From contig RCAB01000003.1 of the NCBI GenBank assembly GCA_003640385.1, forward strand, positions 248,001 to 312,000: a stretch of 64,000 nucleotides of DNA, in the 5' to 3' direction. Each line of letters opens with the position of its first letter. Position 1 is the first letter of the stretch. Positions 46,535 through 60,600 of this stretch are shown in pieces. This DNA comes from Setaria digitata (taxonomy: Eukaryota > Nematoda > Chromadorea > Rhabditida > Setariidae). The translations under genes were made by a program, and so were the position numbers. Under the pieces are notes generated by a model. It was not told the DNA's origin and did not search any database. It saw only the letters and a list, made by a program, of their open reading frames with translations.

Positions 46535-49500
46535 TTATAATCTTTACTCGCCTACATAAGTGTAAGATGTGTTTGTTACTATGCATAAATATCGTTATGA
46601 CAGCAAAGATTATAACTTCGAGAATGATTGACCTAAAAATATTTTTCGCACAAACATCTATAAAAGTTTTAATGTCATTATTGCTGATCATTAACGAGAC
46701 GAAGGGAGCATAAGGTTGTTGATGCAGATTACGAAGTGTAGCCTGTCACATTTTCTTTATGCTGATGACACGAAGGTTATAAAATGCTCACTGTGTAGTA
46801 TACAATAACTGTGCAGTGATAAAACCATAACCTATCTCAATCACTTTTCTTGGATACTTATATTTTGTTATGATTGAATTTCCGAATAGCTGTACCTGAT
46901 AATTGTTGGGTTGTAAAAAAAAAATGATATTTATCTTTTTTTCAGGCAACTCGCACTTGCCGAAAGCTTAGTTACAAAGCAAATAAATTTTCTAAACATT
47001 CCGGATCAAAGCTAATCATCCTTATGAAAATTCCATAAACACCTTATCTTTATGTAAATTTTATCATCTTTCAATACCTTCTTCTGATAGTTTTTCTGAT
47101 TTTATGCAAAATGTGACGTAATTGGAGATAATCGCAAGTTCTATGTTGACGTAACTATTGGCTAACTCAATAATCAAATGAAATCGTGACTGTGTAAAGA
47201 AAATGCCGCAGTTAATGATGCCATTTTTATGCTATCATTTATGCATTTAACAAGTGATCTCACTTTCTGTAACCAACAGCTTTATTTGAATCCATTTTAT
47301 TTACTTACCCATACTCTTACTCAGGAAAATTACCCGACACTAATTAATATATATGAAAAGGATATTCTGTAAAACTCTAATTCAGTGCATAACCAAAACA
47401 CTGGAGACTTTTACAACATAATTTTTACAATACTAAGTTACTTCAGGCACGGCATTTTTTTGCACTGATGAGAGAAACAGGTTGGAACATAGCTTGCGGA
47501 AATGGTTGCTAATGCATTTATTTGAGGTAGTGCGAAATTTCTCCTTCTCGTTAGTTCGAGACTTCGCAACATTTCAAAGTTCGAAAATAATTCTCGTAAG
47601 AAAGGGCCAAAATAAGAAGAGTAAACAGGAATTCAACAAATAATACAAAATTAATTTTTGCGATTATTAAAATACCAACGGATTTTTTCGGCAATGACTG
47701 ATTTTTTCATAGGAACAGTTGGTGAGAGAATTGTGACTATTAGAATGAGCCAAATTAAAATCATCTTATAGTAAAAGCATGAATGGATTACCTGTCATTA
47801 AAAGGTGGGTTCTCATCATTGCTTTAATTCAAAATTTATCTGAAAGAAAATAATAGGCTGTTTCATACAGAAACAGAAATTAACCTGCCAAATTAATTTT
47901 CATGAGCCAAATGACGAACTTAGAGAGAACTGATCTAATGTTAGTTAAAAATTCTGTAAATAATTTAAATCTGAAGTTTCTTCTGCTATCAAAGAAAGTT
48001 ACCTAACAAATAACAAATGGAGATAAATTCTTTAGCTTCGCTGAAGGCTGCCTTCTCAAATTTATTTCTAAGTCATTTTCAAGAGCACAATTTTTCATTC
48101 TTTTATATGATCACATCGTCAATTAGTGCTGTCATAGTAATTAATTTTTAAATGAACAGATTCTATTCTTTGAATGATAGCCGATTGAGATTATTTTAAT
48201 CGGTGTGATATGCATACATTGTAATAACACTCCTTCCGTTTACTTATTTCCTTCATCTCTTCTATGTCTAGGAGAGCGTCTCTTCTCTTTACCTGTCACC
48301 TTTTCTCCTTGCAGTACGTTTTGATTTCACTATCTTTCCTTGTTAAATTTCCATCTTCACGAAAATAAATACCTTAGAAGTCTCGAGAAAAACTTTTATC
48401 AAACAAGTCTTTATTATTTATTTCGATCACACGTGCATATTACCCCCAGGCGTTTTGCTAATTTATTCACTCTTTCATACGTTTCTACGTAAAATTCCTG
48501 CCGTATGAGCATAATATCTTTAAGTTGTTGTCAAAAAAAAAAATAGTATAGAAGCTATTTTTAAGTTTTAATTATTAAGATTTCAGTCTATCCAACAAAA
48601 GCATAGAAGCGAATTCTTGAAAGAATGGAAATTTTCATGGAATGAAGTGTTCTGCACAATAAATTTATGACCAAGACACTTGGTTCTTGTAGACGCTTTT
48701 TATTTAGCGTTCTAACTTGCCTTTTTTTCTTCCATTTCTTTCTTAAGATTGAAATACTGCTTTATTTATTAGAAGAGTAGAAATGAATGATTTAGTGACA
48801 GTTTTTGAACTGAAAGAAGCTTGAATGCAACAAATTTAATAACAAAGCTTGCGTTCAATTAGAAATATTGCAATAAAATTTCCAAAGATGTTTAGAAAAA
48901 TTCAAAACATATAGGTAGTTAAGGTAAAAAATTACTTGCCATTAAGTGACCTATGCGATTATCTTAATATCATTAGTCCTTAATTTCTAAAATGAATCTG
49001 GCCATGTTTCATTCTCTGATTAACTTCTATTTAAGTTATTCTTCTGTTCCCCTTCTTTCTACTGCATTCTTTCATTATGCAGCAGTTCATTTTAATTTTC
49101 CACAAATATCAGAAAACATAGTGGGAAAGTAAGTATCACAATGCCTCATTAATTCATTTTACAAGTTTGAGAAATCATTTCATTTAATTCAGCTACACAT
49201 TATTTTAAACAGTTAGGATTAGCCAGAGTGTAGTAATATAGCTTTGAAAACGAACCGCATTTTTTTATCAATTAATGAAGGAAAAAGCTAAGAGAAGAGC
49301 TGAGCTATATTATGAAAGGTTTTTGAGTTGAAAAGAAAAAGAGATTTTAATTTGATGATAAAAGTTTTCTATTCGACCTTTTCTTGCAGAAAAAACAGGG
49401 CAAAGGTCAAGTGTAGTGAATGGATTTGACCAGAAAATTTAAACTGAACTTTTCAAGTTCAGTGATTATCCATACATTTTTTCCTGGCCTTTTTTCATTC

Positions 49501-50107
49501 ATCCTAACATATAGCAAAGTATAAAGGAATTGATTAATCTCGAACAACACAACTGCTCGTCTACTCTGTTACACTACATGTTTTATTGCTTGTTATTCAA
49601 CCTATTCCCTTAAAATTCTATTTGCAACCGATGCTACATCTCCTTTTGTATGAAATATTAGTTCAACTACCTACAATCGATAGCTATTAGACATGGCATA
49701 TATAATCTGAAATATACAGTTTCAATAACCTTTGAAAACACGAGTCAGGCAATTTCATTTTCAAAGCTTTTGAGGTGAGAACTGGAGGATATCAATTTTG
49801 CTCAGTTCAAAGGTGAGAAATGAGCACAAGGATTAGAGGAGATACTCGAAGTGATTGGAAAATATATTGTGTTGCTTTTCTCGGAAGGATAAAACAATTC
49901 TTTGCGATAAGGCACTTGAACAAATTGTGTTGAGTTAAAGGGAACACTTTGCTTATAGGATTATAGAAAGGTAGAAATAGAAGAATAGATTAGAGTGGCG
50001 AAAATAAATTACTTTGTCGCTTTTCGGTAGCTACCAATAGTGTAATAAACACGTGGGATATTCGGTAATCCTGCAGCAATTCTTTTTAAGGAAAGGAATT
50101 TCATAAT

Positions 50108-50131
50108 TCACTTAGAGAATTCTCTAAGTGA
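50108..50131. repeat. 24-bp perfect palindrome centred on GAATTC
   Basis: Twelve bases read identically on both strands with no spacer, and the arms contain mixed sequence (TCACTTAGAGAA). A dyad protein-binding site is possible; no gene is adjacent. Confidence 0.8.
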
Positions 50132-51419
50132 TTTTTATTAAAGTGATGGTTTCCCAAATTCCAGTTTTTCTAATTTCACATTTCCCGGTTATCAGAAATA
50201 TGGATGCTGACCAATTTTCAACTGGTCTACAATAATTTCTGTATTCAAGATTTGGTACTTTAAATTTTAACTTTTTCATTTAACCGAAAAATAATACGGT
50301 TCACTTTTTCCCTTGTCGCTCTTTAGCCTCTTTTTATACCTGCATATCCTGTTTTCTAAAATTTTTAAAAAATTAATATGACATGGGATTAAATTTGATT
50401 GCTATGAAAAATTTCGAAAAACACTCAGTATACTTACTCAAACTATTTCAATGCATTTGCATAATTTTCCTTCCTGATTCAAGCAGGGATTTTCAAAGTA
50501 AATTTACCTACTGAGCAGTAGAATGGAACATATCAGAGACGATGTTTAAACATCGTAAGTAATGTGGTTTCTTCCGCAGCTTTTCCTACTACTTAAAAAA
50601 TTTAAAAGAAGCTTTTGTGATATAGTAAAGTGATATCTTCATTTTCTATCTTTGTACCTCCATTTAAATCTCTTCAACTTGTTTAAATTTTAATTACTAA
50701 CTTGTTGCTCAAAACTTAAATTTGAAGATAATGAAAGATACGGTTTTTTGGTTTTTTTTTCTTTTCAAGTTTTTTAGATCGTTTTATAAAATTTCACTCA
50801 TTTTATTTTATTAATCTTTTTCTTATTTTATTCTGTACTCATGTGGCATCCGTAGAAATAAATAAAGCTGTTAAAAATCTTATGTCTTACTGTCTCATAA
50901 AATTTTGAAGTAAATTAGATTCTAATCGATATGTAATTCAAATTTACCACCCTATTTACAATGTTAATTTATCATATACTGATATGTTGAATTATAAATG
51001 TGATGAATAGCAAATTCTGTCTGCAATTTAATTTAAATTATTAAGCATTATACAGCTAAAGTTCCTGCGAAACACATTAGTTTTCAAAAATTTAAACAGT
51101 TTAGTAATATTGAAAATATTAGATTTGTCGAAGCAGACTGCTAACAAATATTCGCTTGTATTTTATGCTAAAAATAGTATCCAACTTTAGACGATGTTAA
51201 TTAGTAATTATGCCAATCTGATTGTTACACTTTGACACTTTATTGCTGCGAGGATTATTTTTTTCACAGGAACCACTTGGGCCAAGCTATCTAAAAGGCG
51301 AAAATATCGCATTATTATTGCATGATAGCTATTTCCGGCTCATGATTGTTCCCAATTTATCGTTGTAGTGGCTCATAAACAAGGATGCAACTAATCCTAA
51401 ACACAATTATTGCCCAATG

Positions 51420-51614
51420 TTACCGTAATCTGTCGAGAATGCCTGCCAGGTAAAAATAATTTTGAGTGCATACGTATTCAATGAAGCATGCAGAATAGAC
51501 ATACTTACCAATTAGCCCTTCCTTCTGCAACCTCAAGACAAGATCTCTGAAGTTTAGTAAAATTTGAAATTTATTTACAGTTTCTTGGCCAGCATTTTTC
51601 TGCTCAATTTGTGA
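51420..51614 (-). CDS. Last exons of a possible coiled-coil protein gene
   Basis: Two exons on the minus strand: 51509-51614 (SQIEQKNAGQETVNKFQ, then LNFRDLVLRLQKEGLIG) with a strong donor GTAAGTAT, and 51420-51442 after the acceptor ctggcag, ending ILDRLR and a stop. The helical, charged composition suggests a coiled coil or small complex subunit. A candidate upstream exon at 52904-53131 on the same strand carries LRRELEKYRAEI followed by a phase-0 donor-like GTAAAA, and joining it would extend the coiled coil in frame. Alternatively that exon ends by itself at 52904 (QRSKELK stop). I cannot find the gene start; 53443 (MSTTHMQEERMLLTQ) is one possible first exon. Confidence 0.35.
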   Translation of the reverse strand, partial: SQIEQKNAGQETVNKFQILLNFRDLVLRLQKEGLIGKYVYSACFIEYVCTQNYFYLAGILDRLR

Positions 51615-54600
51615 CTGATATATATTATTTAAGATCACAAATTTTTAAATAATATATTTTAAATACCTGTGTCAAGACTTCTAATTTTGCATATTATCCT
51701 CTTGTTACATTAGGGTTCAAAAATCGTACAAATGGATCGTAGTATTATTTAACTTCATTGAGCTATCTCTATAAATATATAGATTTATTTAAAAAAAAAA
51801 AAAAATTAAATGTGATCAGTTTCAACTTCTAAATTGATACACACAGACATATGATCAAAATGCTAACCTAATAAAATTTTATATTCCATGCTTCTTACGA
51901 ACACTGAAGAGAGCATGTTGAAAGGCCAGTAGTTAATTTTAGCTCTAACACCTGCCCTTAAATTGCTTATATTATATGACAATGATTGATGATATTAGAA
52001 CTGTAATGGCATTAGCAAAGCGACGAGAATCATTGCTTTCTATTACCTGAATTAATTAATCAAGTATAATTACCAGAACCACATGAGATATAAAAATGAA
52101 TGAATCGTAAATATAGTTAGGCTTTGTGTTCCTTAGTGTTTATTCTAATTTCTCTAATTTTGATTTGAAACAAATGATTTTGCTGCATATTCATTGACCT
52201 TCTGCAGTTGTAATTATTAATGAGTAAATTAGACGGTTCCTACTTATCATCCGTTAATTATCCGTTAACAAGTAATTCTTACTTATGAGTCTTGGAAGAT
52301 CGGCTTCCCATTCCGACAAAGGGTGAAATGGAAGAAGAGGTGCAATTAATTCAAAACTCTTTTTTACTCTCTACACTCATCACTTCATCCGTATAGCAGA
52401 TCTGTGTAGGAAATCTTCCTGATTGATGATGCACACTTACATACAAAGTGGACCGTCTCTTTGATTTCCTGTGCTTGTTTGTCTCTTAATATTTTTATTG
52501 ATAAGAAACGAATCGGACTTCCTTTTAATTGGGAGCAAAAATACAGTGTGTCATAAAATGAGGAGTTGAATGACGCAATAGGACAGTAACTTTAAGAACA
52601 ATGTGATTGTAGCAAGTGCTATCACTGCCTTCTTGTACCTTCCCGGATTAGCACTCATCAACACTGATGCGACGAGGTGTTGAGCTGGAACAGTGAATCA
52701 AATCCGAACTTCCCCATCCCCAGCATATAATTTCTGTTTTATGAAATCTCCAAAACTGAGATTAAAACCGATTTAATGAGTATTCCCAGCCTTACTTAAT
52801 ACTACTATACTTCTTCATTCATTTTCTTACAGTTGCATTTATAAAACATATTTAATTCAATAAATTCTGATATACTAAAAAAAGATCTTCCACTAGAAAT
52901 CTATTATTTTAATTCTTTGCTCCTTTGATTTAAATAATTTATTTGTCTTAAATTATTTCTCATTTTTACAATTTCAGCTCGATATTTTTCAAGTTCCCTT
53001 CGAAGGTCTTGAGCAAAACTCAAGACATTAAAGACGAAATATTTTCCTCGAAAAAACCATATGATTCTAGTCTTTTCTTTAGAAAGCTTTACATCTGCAT
53101 ATTTCAGATTTTTGAAATTTTTAAAAACCAAAGAAGAATTATATTTTAATATTTCGAGAACTACAGCATTTTTAGCTTGTAATCATCATTGGCAATGGTT
53201 TATTTGATTGCTGTTAAATTTTTTCACTCTCAGCTGTATTGGTGATTTGACTTCATTTAATTAATTACATTCAAACTGAGCGTCAGGATGTCTGCTCTGA
53301 ATGTGTGGGAAGGGTCGGAAAGAATCGTTTGTCACCGTCACCGGACCGGGTAAGACAAGTAACGACAGACACCCACAAGAGTTGGCATTCTTTCCGGACT
53401 GAGTTAGAAGCATCCTTTCCTCTTGCATGTGTGTGGTGGACATCGCTATCTAGTGATTAATGATGAACAGTTGAGATAAGAAAGACGATTTCGGACAAAT
53501 TAGTGCTACGGCATCTCAGGGAGATTGATCGTCCCTGTGCAGGGAGAAAGAATTAAGCTTATCTGCTGGACTGAGTGAAATCTATTAATGTTCGATAATA
53601 TGAATTTTTGAAATCCACTCACTTTCTTTTCAAAAATTATTGAAATTTTATTTAAATTTCAGGTTTAAAAAAAATTCCATCTCTTCCGCAACAATGGTTG
53701 TTGCAAGAACTTAACTATCACAATATTTGGAGTCTAATCGCTGCTTAAACGTATAATTACAAAGTTTTCCTTCAAGATTCTAAAAGATTTTAATTCTTTC
53801 ACATTCGAAAGTGCCTGAAATACTTCAAATTTTGATTCCAGTCACGAAATTGAATTTTTGAAACGCTTTACTGGCTCTAGTTATAGTAGTTGGCTCTTGA
53901 AAAATATAATTGATTTTTGACTTATTTCACCCTCAATTTTAGTAAGGATAATAGAATTCAAAGTCTTGACACCCTCGTTTTCTTTTACCAGGTTTCGATG
54001 TTATGGAGCTCTTTCTATCCATATTAAATTTCTCGAATATTTGAATAAAAAGTAGAAATTTGTTTAAACAGAAGTAAGGGAGGTCTAACTGAATTAGACT
54101 AATTTGAAAATGAGCATGGGAAGGATGACACAGAAATATCTTGGTCCAACTGCTTAAGACATCATGTTATCCGTCCTACCGTATATCTGACCTTTCTTGG
54201 CATGATGCAAGTAAAGCAATTAGTAACAGCATGCGACAAATTCCATCTGCTGCTTGCACGTGGAAATACCGTAATGGAATTGATGTTAGAGTATTGTAAA
54301 GTTTATTTCATTAAAAATCGTAATAAAGGAAGTGGAAGAACTGATCAGTACAGCCACCTCACAGAAGCACACGGATGCTGTGACGAGATGATTCGCGACA
54401 CATCGATTCATTGGGCAAATTCATGACACCTTTCACAAGAAGTACTTACTGCTCGGTCCTGTCCATCTATCTTTGCATCCTGAATAAGTCATGGGTCAAA
54501 TTATATCGAATAATAGTTAATCGGAAAGTCGAGCGCAGTGACTGTTAGCCAACATCCACAGGAAAATTACTGTAATGTGATGAGATAGCAAATCTGAATA

Positions 54601-55044
54601 TGACAAGTAGCATCTAGAAAAAAACTCACTCGTTGATAATCAACTAAAACTATTAATTAAGGTCAAACGAACTTCGACTTTCCACGTGAGGTAACTAGTC
54701 GTTGCATTATATTTCCGCCCGTAATTCATGCCACCTGAGACAAACCATCAACACAATTGCCTTGAAGGAAAAGAGGGCTGACCATACCTGTTCATAGAAG
54801 TGATCCAAAGTACATTCATCACGTCTTAAGCGTCCCATCACGTGGTGTCCGTCTTTTCATTCCCTACAAAATTCATCCAATTCTTACTGCGTTGTAATGT
54901 GATCTCTTAACGTAACGAAGACGCAATAAGCGCAATAACACTTAGTTGCCCCTAGCCAATCATATTAATAGGCGGAGCTCAAATACTGAAACACCGCCTA
55001 CTACTCTATGACATATCGGTGGCTGTCAAAAGGTAAATCACGTC

Positions 55045-55094
55045 GTGTGTATGTGTGTATGTGTGTGTATGTCTGTGTGTATGTGTGTGTATGT
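55045..55094. repeat. (TG)n/(TGTA)n microsatellite
   Basis: About 50 bases of alternating TG with regular A interruptions every 6-10 bases. The minus-strand open frame across it (threonine/histidine-rich) is a by-product of the repeat. Confidence 0.9.
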
Positions 55095-55365
55095 TGCCTG
55101 TGTATGAATTGTGTGTTTTGCTTGGAATTGTTGATTTTATAACTGTAAATTTTTTCTATGCTTTCATAAATATTTTGGTAGGAATGAAAAAGTGAAAAAA
55201 GATTTTGGGAATGATCCATTCGAGAAGGCACGTCAACTGGGCGATACGTTGATTTGTATAGCAGTATTGATTGATATTGATAAAGGACAGTTGCTAATGA
55301 CGCCAAAAATCCGTCCACGACAATAAACATTATTTATCCCAGGCGTAAGCGAGAGCAGCAATTTC

Positions 55366-55422
55366 GAGAAGTTTGCAAAGCTTGCAAATTCATAAGCTAG
55401 ATTTAAACTTTGCAAACTTCTC
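55366..55422. repeat. Inverted repeat, 15-bp perfect arms, 27-base loop
   Basis: Arms 55366-55380 (GAGAAGTTTGCAAAG) and 55408-55422 are exact reverse complements. The loop contains a further 4-bp pairing. The mixed base composition makes this unlikely by chance. A transcribed hairpin or a dimeric protein site is possible. Confidence 0.8.
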
Positions 55423-57606
55423 AAAAAATTCAAATCTATCTAGATTGTTTGCATTAAATTTGTGTAGGCCTTGTGATTTGGCCTGACACTGCTGGATATT
55501 TTCAAAGGTAATGCTGAAATGAGTTTAGCTGCAGTAGTAATTAGAGATGGATAATGATGCAGATTTGAGATAGATGAAACTTTTCAAGTTAGTTTTTAAA
55601 ATTAGATTATTTCAAAGTCTTTATCACTCAATTTAATATTTTCCGTTACTTTTTGCTTGCCCGAAAAGTGTTTAAAAGTTTTTTTTTTCACTATTTCAAA
55701 AACGATCAAACATTTATCAATTGCCTTTCGTCTTTCCGATGACAAAGATGCCCTAAAATTCACCTGCTGGCTCCTTTTTTCTTAACAGCTATTTCCAACT
55801 TTAAAACGGTTGAAATAAACCGAGCTCGTTGAATTATCAGCGATGCTAGCGAAAGAGATACTTGTTTGTGCTGAGTCATAAAAGTAATTTCCCAAAACAT
55901 TTTGCTAAGTGATATTCATTCACGAAATACTGTAACAAAATTTTAGGAATCCGACATCTTTTTTTAGCCTTATCCGAAATATAATTTCGTAACCTAAGCT
56001 CTGTTTTAACTTGCAGTAACTCTGTAATCGTACTTATCAATGTCATAAAAAATCGCTCAATTCCTATTATTTTCGAGGGCCGTTGGGTGTCAATAAAGAA
56101 ATATGAAACTATTCGCATTCATTATAAGGTGCCAAATAAAGTTATAATTTTCAATATTTCAAAGAAGTAGAAGCGAATTTAATGCGAAAGATAAGAGAAA
56201 AGAGTTATTTAAAACTTGTTGCATTTTTTTTAAAATATATTATCATTATTTTTACTAGTCTAAGAAAAATACGCCAGAAAAACAAATATGTGCCAATTAT
56301 AAGTAAGTGTAATTCTTGTTTTAGGCAAAGTTATAAATTGCAACTTAGAATCTGCGATAGTTCAATTAAAAACGCTTGGAAAATTAATTTGATTAGTTTT
56401 TTTTTTATTTCCAAATAGCTGTTTAAATATCTTACTTATTTTTACTTTTATGGTTTTGAAAACAACACTGCATAATGTTTCTTTTCAACATTTCGGAGAA
56501 TTCCCTTGTATCCCTAAATTAAAATTTTTGTAATTATCAAATTTGATTTCTATAGGCTAATATCTGACAGAAATTGAATCAAATTCGCTGCTGTTTCATA
56601 AAGTACCTTTACGCGATGCATTTAGGGGAATCTATCGAAATATATTTTACTGAAGTTCCTCACCACAATACTGCAGTAAATTAGATAACTTTTTAGTTAT
56701 TTAGATAGTAAGATGAACTATTGGTATGAGGTGAACTGTGTTAACCAGCAGATTAATAGAAGTGAGGACAAATAAACCATGATCAATTGCCATCTAGCCC
56801 ATTTGCGAGATAAACTTCCGCAGTGCTGATAAAAATGTGTCGAATATTGTTTGTTTTTCGAGAAACATTTATAATAAGTGTTGAGTTTGTGGAAGAGTAA
56901 GATTCATTTGAAGAAGTGAAAAAACATCTGACATAAGGTTTAAAAACGGGACGGATGATGGAGGAAATGGCTTACTGCCTAATAGACCTTCCTGACCTTC
57001 GATTACTTTTTTCCAGTGTGATATAAATCAACAAAAGACCATTCATGTTTGTTTGCACTGTTTAAACAAGCAGACAAAAAAGTTGTCCTTATCAGAATAA
57101 TCCAATCACAAAGATGAAACACGTTCCCTTCCTCTTCTGCTTCCTCTTCTCGCTATTTCGAACTAACAACTTGCTCCTTATTTTTACCATTTTGTGTAAT
57201 AATAGTTACACTCTTTCTCTAATAACTTTATTGATGTAAACATTATTAACAAACATTCATGAAACTAAACTTATTTGTCGAAATTAATAAGATATACTTA
57301 CGAAATTGCTTTAAGAATTTCAAATAATGTTTATTTTACCAAACAGTTCAAGGAGATGCAAAGGTAGGAAAAAGTTAGGATGAAGAAATTAGCCATACCT
57401 TCGCATTTAACTTTATTAATGTGCTGATAAGGAAAATGTTATTCACTTTGATAACTGATAACCACTGCATATTCTTACTGGATGAGCTACTAGATAATTG
57501 GTGAGTAGCCATTCTGATTACATCCCAAAATCTTCTTCATTCACTTATTCTTTTGTCTAACAATTATCTCAATAATTCCATAAATATAGGCATATGATAT
57601 CCATGC

Positions 57607-60600
57607 ATGAGTGCGAAGATGCGTTTCTCGATGGAAGCAATATTGTGCGGTCAAGCAGACAACAGTGGTGCTAAACGGCGCAAACGTCCTCATGACAAAC
57701 ACGACAGCGATGCTTGCAAAGCAAATAAGTGTAGTAAATCAAGCGGTGAAATGCTGAGGGTAAGCAAACTTTTATCTAAAATATTTGAAATGAAGCTGTA
57801 TCATAGTTCAATTATTTCATCTGAATAGTCCAAATATATTTCGGATTTTAGTAAGACATTTATCTAGAGTAATGACAATTATCTTACCATTAAGGCTTTT
57901 TTCAGGCAAGTGCCAGTCCAGATCGACCAGAGAGCTCATCGTTAAACAGCACTAACAATTATATAATATCTGCTCAAGGTTCAAGTTCGCAATCATCTCA
58001 TTCAACCGACAACAGTTTTTTTCTCGAAAAGCATATGAGGGATAAAAGTGACGTATGTTCAGAAGCTAAATTTTGAATTTAAAAAACTTGTGGTTTCATT
58101 GGAATTTCTTCACTTCTTTGTTGAATTAAAAAAGAAAAGTTATTAGGTCTCTACGCATAAAGTAAACAGGTATAATTCGAATCTTTTGCTACTGGTTATT
58201 AACTGAATTTTCGAAATAGTGCAAGGCCAATTAAGAATCAAAATTAAATGATGGGGGATTTGAAATACAGCCATCTTTTAGTTGGGTGGTTCAAATCGAA
58301 CCAAAAACTCCAAGTCAATTTTAAAAGAAAAAATCCGAATATTCTTGAATTAAAATTGATAACTCCCACATCAGTAGCAAAGTATTGGAAATATTGGGCG
58401 GGTGATATATCTTTTATCCAATCATCCATTGCTATGATACAACGGCAGTGATCGATGGATTTCACTTATGGCGTTCTAAACTGCGAATAGCCATGCTACC
58501 AGTGATGTTCTCTTTATCAATGTCTACTTTCATCCCGGAATAATTCCTTACCATACTGTAATACTTCTGTACAGCATCTATATTTGGAATCGGGAATGAT
58601 ATCAAAACTCCACTTATTATCACTCCCTCTTTGATAATCTATTCATCCTCCTAGCTTTCTCTTTCTCATTTCTCATTCTAATCATTTATATCTATTTTAC
58701 TGAAATTTTCATGATGTTATGTGTAGGTTATCTATTAGTTTGGTTCTTGTGATTTTTGTGCTTTTGCAGGTTCAGAGGGCAAGTTGTAGTACTAAATATG
58801 AAAGATATTCTAAATCAGAAAATCAGGAGAGAATCATGCTCAGTAGCAGCAGAACTGCTCGTAATGATGGAAGGACGGGTATCATCAGGTCATCGCGATC
58901 GGTAAGTAATCATTGACTGTTTGGTCCATCAATTTAGCCCTGCTTCATACTTTCTTCCTTCACATTATCATTTTCCTAATTTATCACTATATAATATTTG
59001 TTAAATGTAAAGTAATATTGCATGGATATAATGGTCTCTTATTTTAATATCTACTTTATCATTAAAAATTTTATTTGATTTCCGATTATTCACTGTTGCC
59101 AAGTACCAATAATCTGTTTTTATCTCTAAATTTAATAGTTCAAACAAAAAGAAAAAAATGGACGGCTTTAAAATACCTTTTAATTACCTTATATCTCTTA
59201 TATTTCTTCAATTGTAGATTGAAACTTTTTTTAAGAGGACGTATTATTTTATGGTTTTGCAAAATTGCTGTTTTAATTGCATTCAAAAAATCCGGGAAAA
59301 TTTTTCTGAATAGATGTTGCTCCTTGCTGGATAAAGAGACGAAGAGATTGAAAATTCAAAGCTTTTCTAGAAAAATGAAATTTCTTTCTTTCGCGAATTT
59401 ATAAAATTTGGATGTTCAGTAAAAGATTGCTAAAGGGACCTTCATGAAGAAATAACGGGTAGATTTCTTCTGTACCTTTACCACAAAGAACTTTAGACTA
59501 GCAAGATAACATTTGTCGCATTAGCAGTTGGTTAATCACCTCGATATTGTTAAAATCCCATCTAACAACTGCCGTTACGCAATTGGCCTATGCTGCAATA
59601 CGGTGCCATTTACTAGTGATTCGTACAAGAGAGCAATTCTATTGATTATGGATCATTTAACACGAATAAGTTGATTTGAGTATTCTATCTATTAATTAGT
59701 ATTCTATGTTCATTTCCTTCCACATTACGCAACTTTGTGTACGTACATTTATACAGCATGCTCCCACTTCATTTTTTAAATCTTTTATTTTCAATTTAGC
59801 TGACTCATCAGACAAGTTTAAAAACCATTTTTTTTTTTTAATACTAAAAGTTTCCAAAAAAGTGTACTCAAAGTATTATGACTAATTATTTGGAAAATCA
59901 AGTATACAATTGTTGAGAAAGGAATTTGAAACATTACGATGGCGAGCCTAAAAATAATCAGACCTGTTGTCATAAAAAAAACTTAGTTGAAATATAACTT
60001 CAGGAAGGCTCAGTGTCCCCAAAATGGTCAACCAGTTTTACTAAAGATACTAATCGACCTGGCTCAAGTCTAGAAACATACCACGAACCGCTTGGTTTCA
60101 GTTCAGATGATGAAGGCCAATGTGAAGATAGCTCAAGGTATGTTATAAAGAATCAATGTTTGAAGCTAGTGATTAACAATAAATCTAATCTAACTTTAGA
60201 AATTGGATCCTAATGAATTTGAAGTGTTAAAATAATTCTGATAGAAATGTTGCTTGACAGTTCTGAAGTAATTAAAATATTACTGATAGAAATCTAAGGG
60301 ATAAAGAATTTACAGCTTGTTCAAGAAATCCGAATCTACATAATAACAAATTACTTCTCATAATTCAATCCGTTTTAGGGAGACTAGCAAATATAGCAGT
60401 AACCGAAGCAAATCGGGTGCAACAAAGCCAGCTTATTCATACATTGCTTTAATCGCAATGGCTATTCTAAATAGTCCTGATAAGAAGTTGACTTTGTCTC
60501 AAATTTGTGACTTTATTATCAATCGATTTCAGGTTTGCCATTACTTTATTTATAATCAGTTTTATTAAATTTTGACCATGGAGTTAGTCGGTACGAATAA

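Larger units (their letters stand above)
44183..51419. other. Gene-poor AT-rich DNA
   Basis: About 7 kb without a convincing exon. It contains short perfect palindromes (46504-46534, 50108-50131, and an 18-bp one at about 50541) and many oligo-A/T runs. No transposon ends, terminal repeats or RNA genes were recognised. Confidence 0.5.
51615..57606. other. Mostly non-coding DNA upstream of unc-130
   Basis: Apart from the candidate exon at 52904-53131, no exon is well supported. Patches at 52240-52760, 53270-53560 and 54150-54960 are clearly less AT-rich than the surroundings. They lie within a few kb upstream of a developmental transcription factor, so they could be cis-regulatory elements. 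At 54940-54980 a CCAAT box and a GGCGGAGC motif sit close together. A GT-rich microsatellite and a 15-bp-arm inverted repeat are listed separately. Confidence 0.45.

Noticed and set aside
55001..55330. Thr/His-rich minus-strand open frame
   Set aside because: Its tail is a translation of the TG microsatellite and the rest has no splice support.
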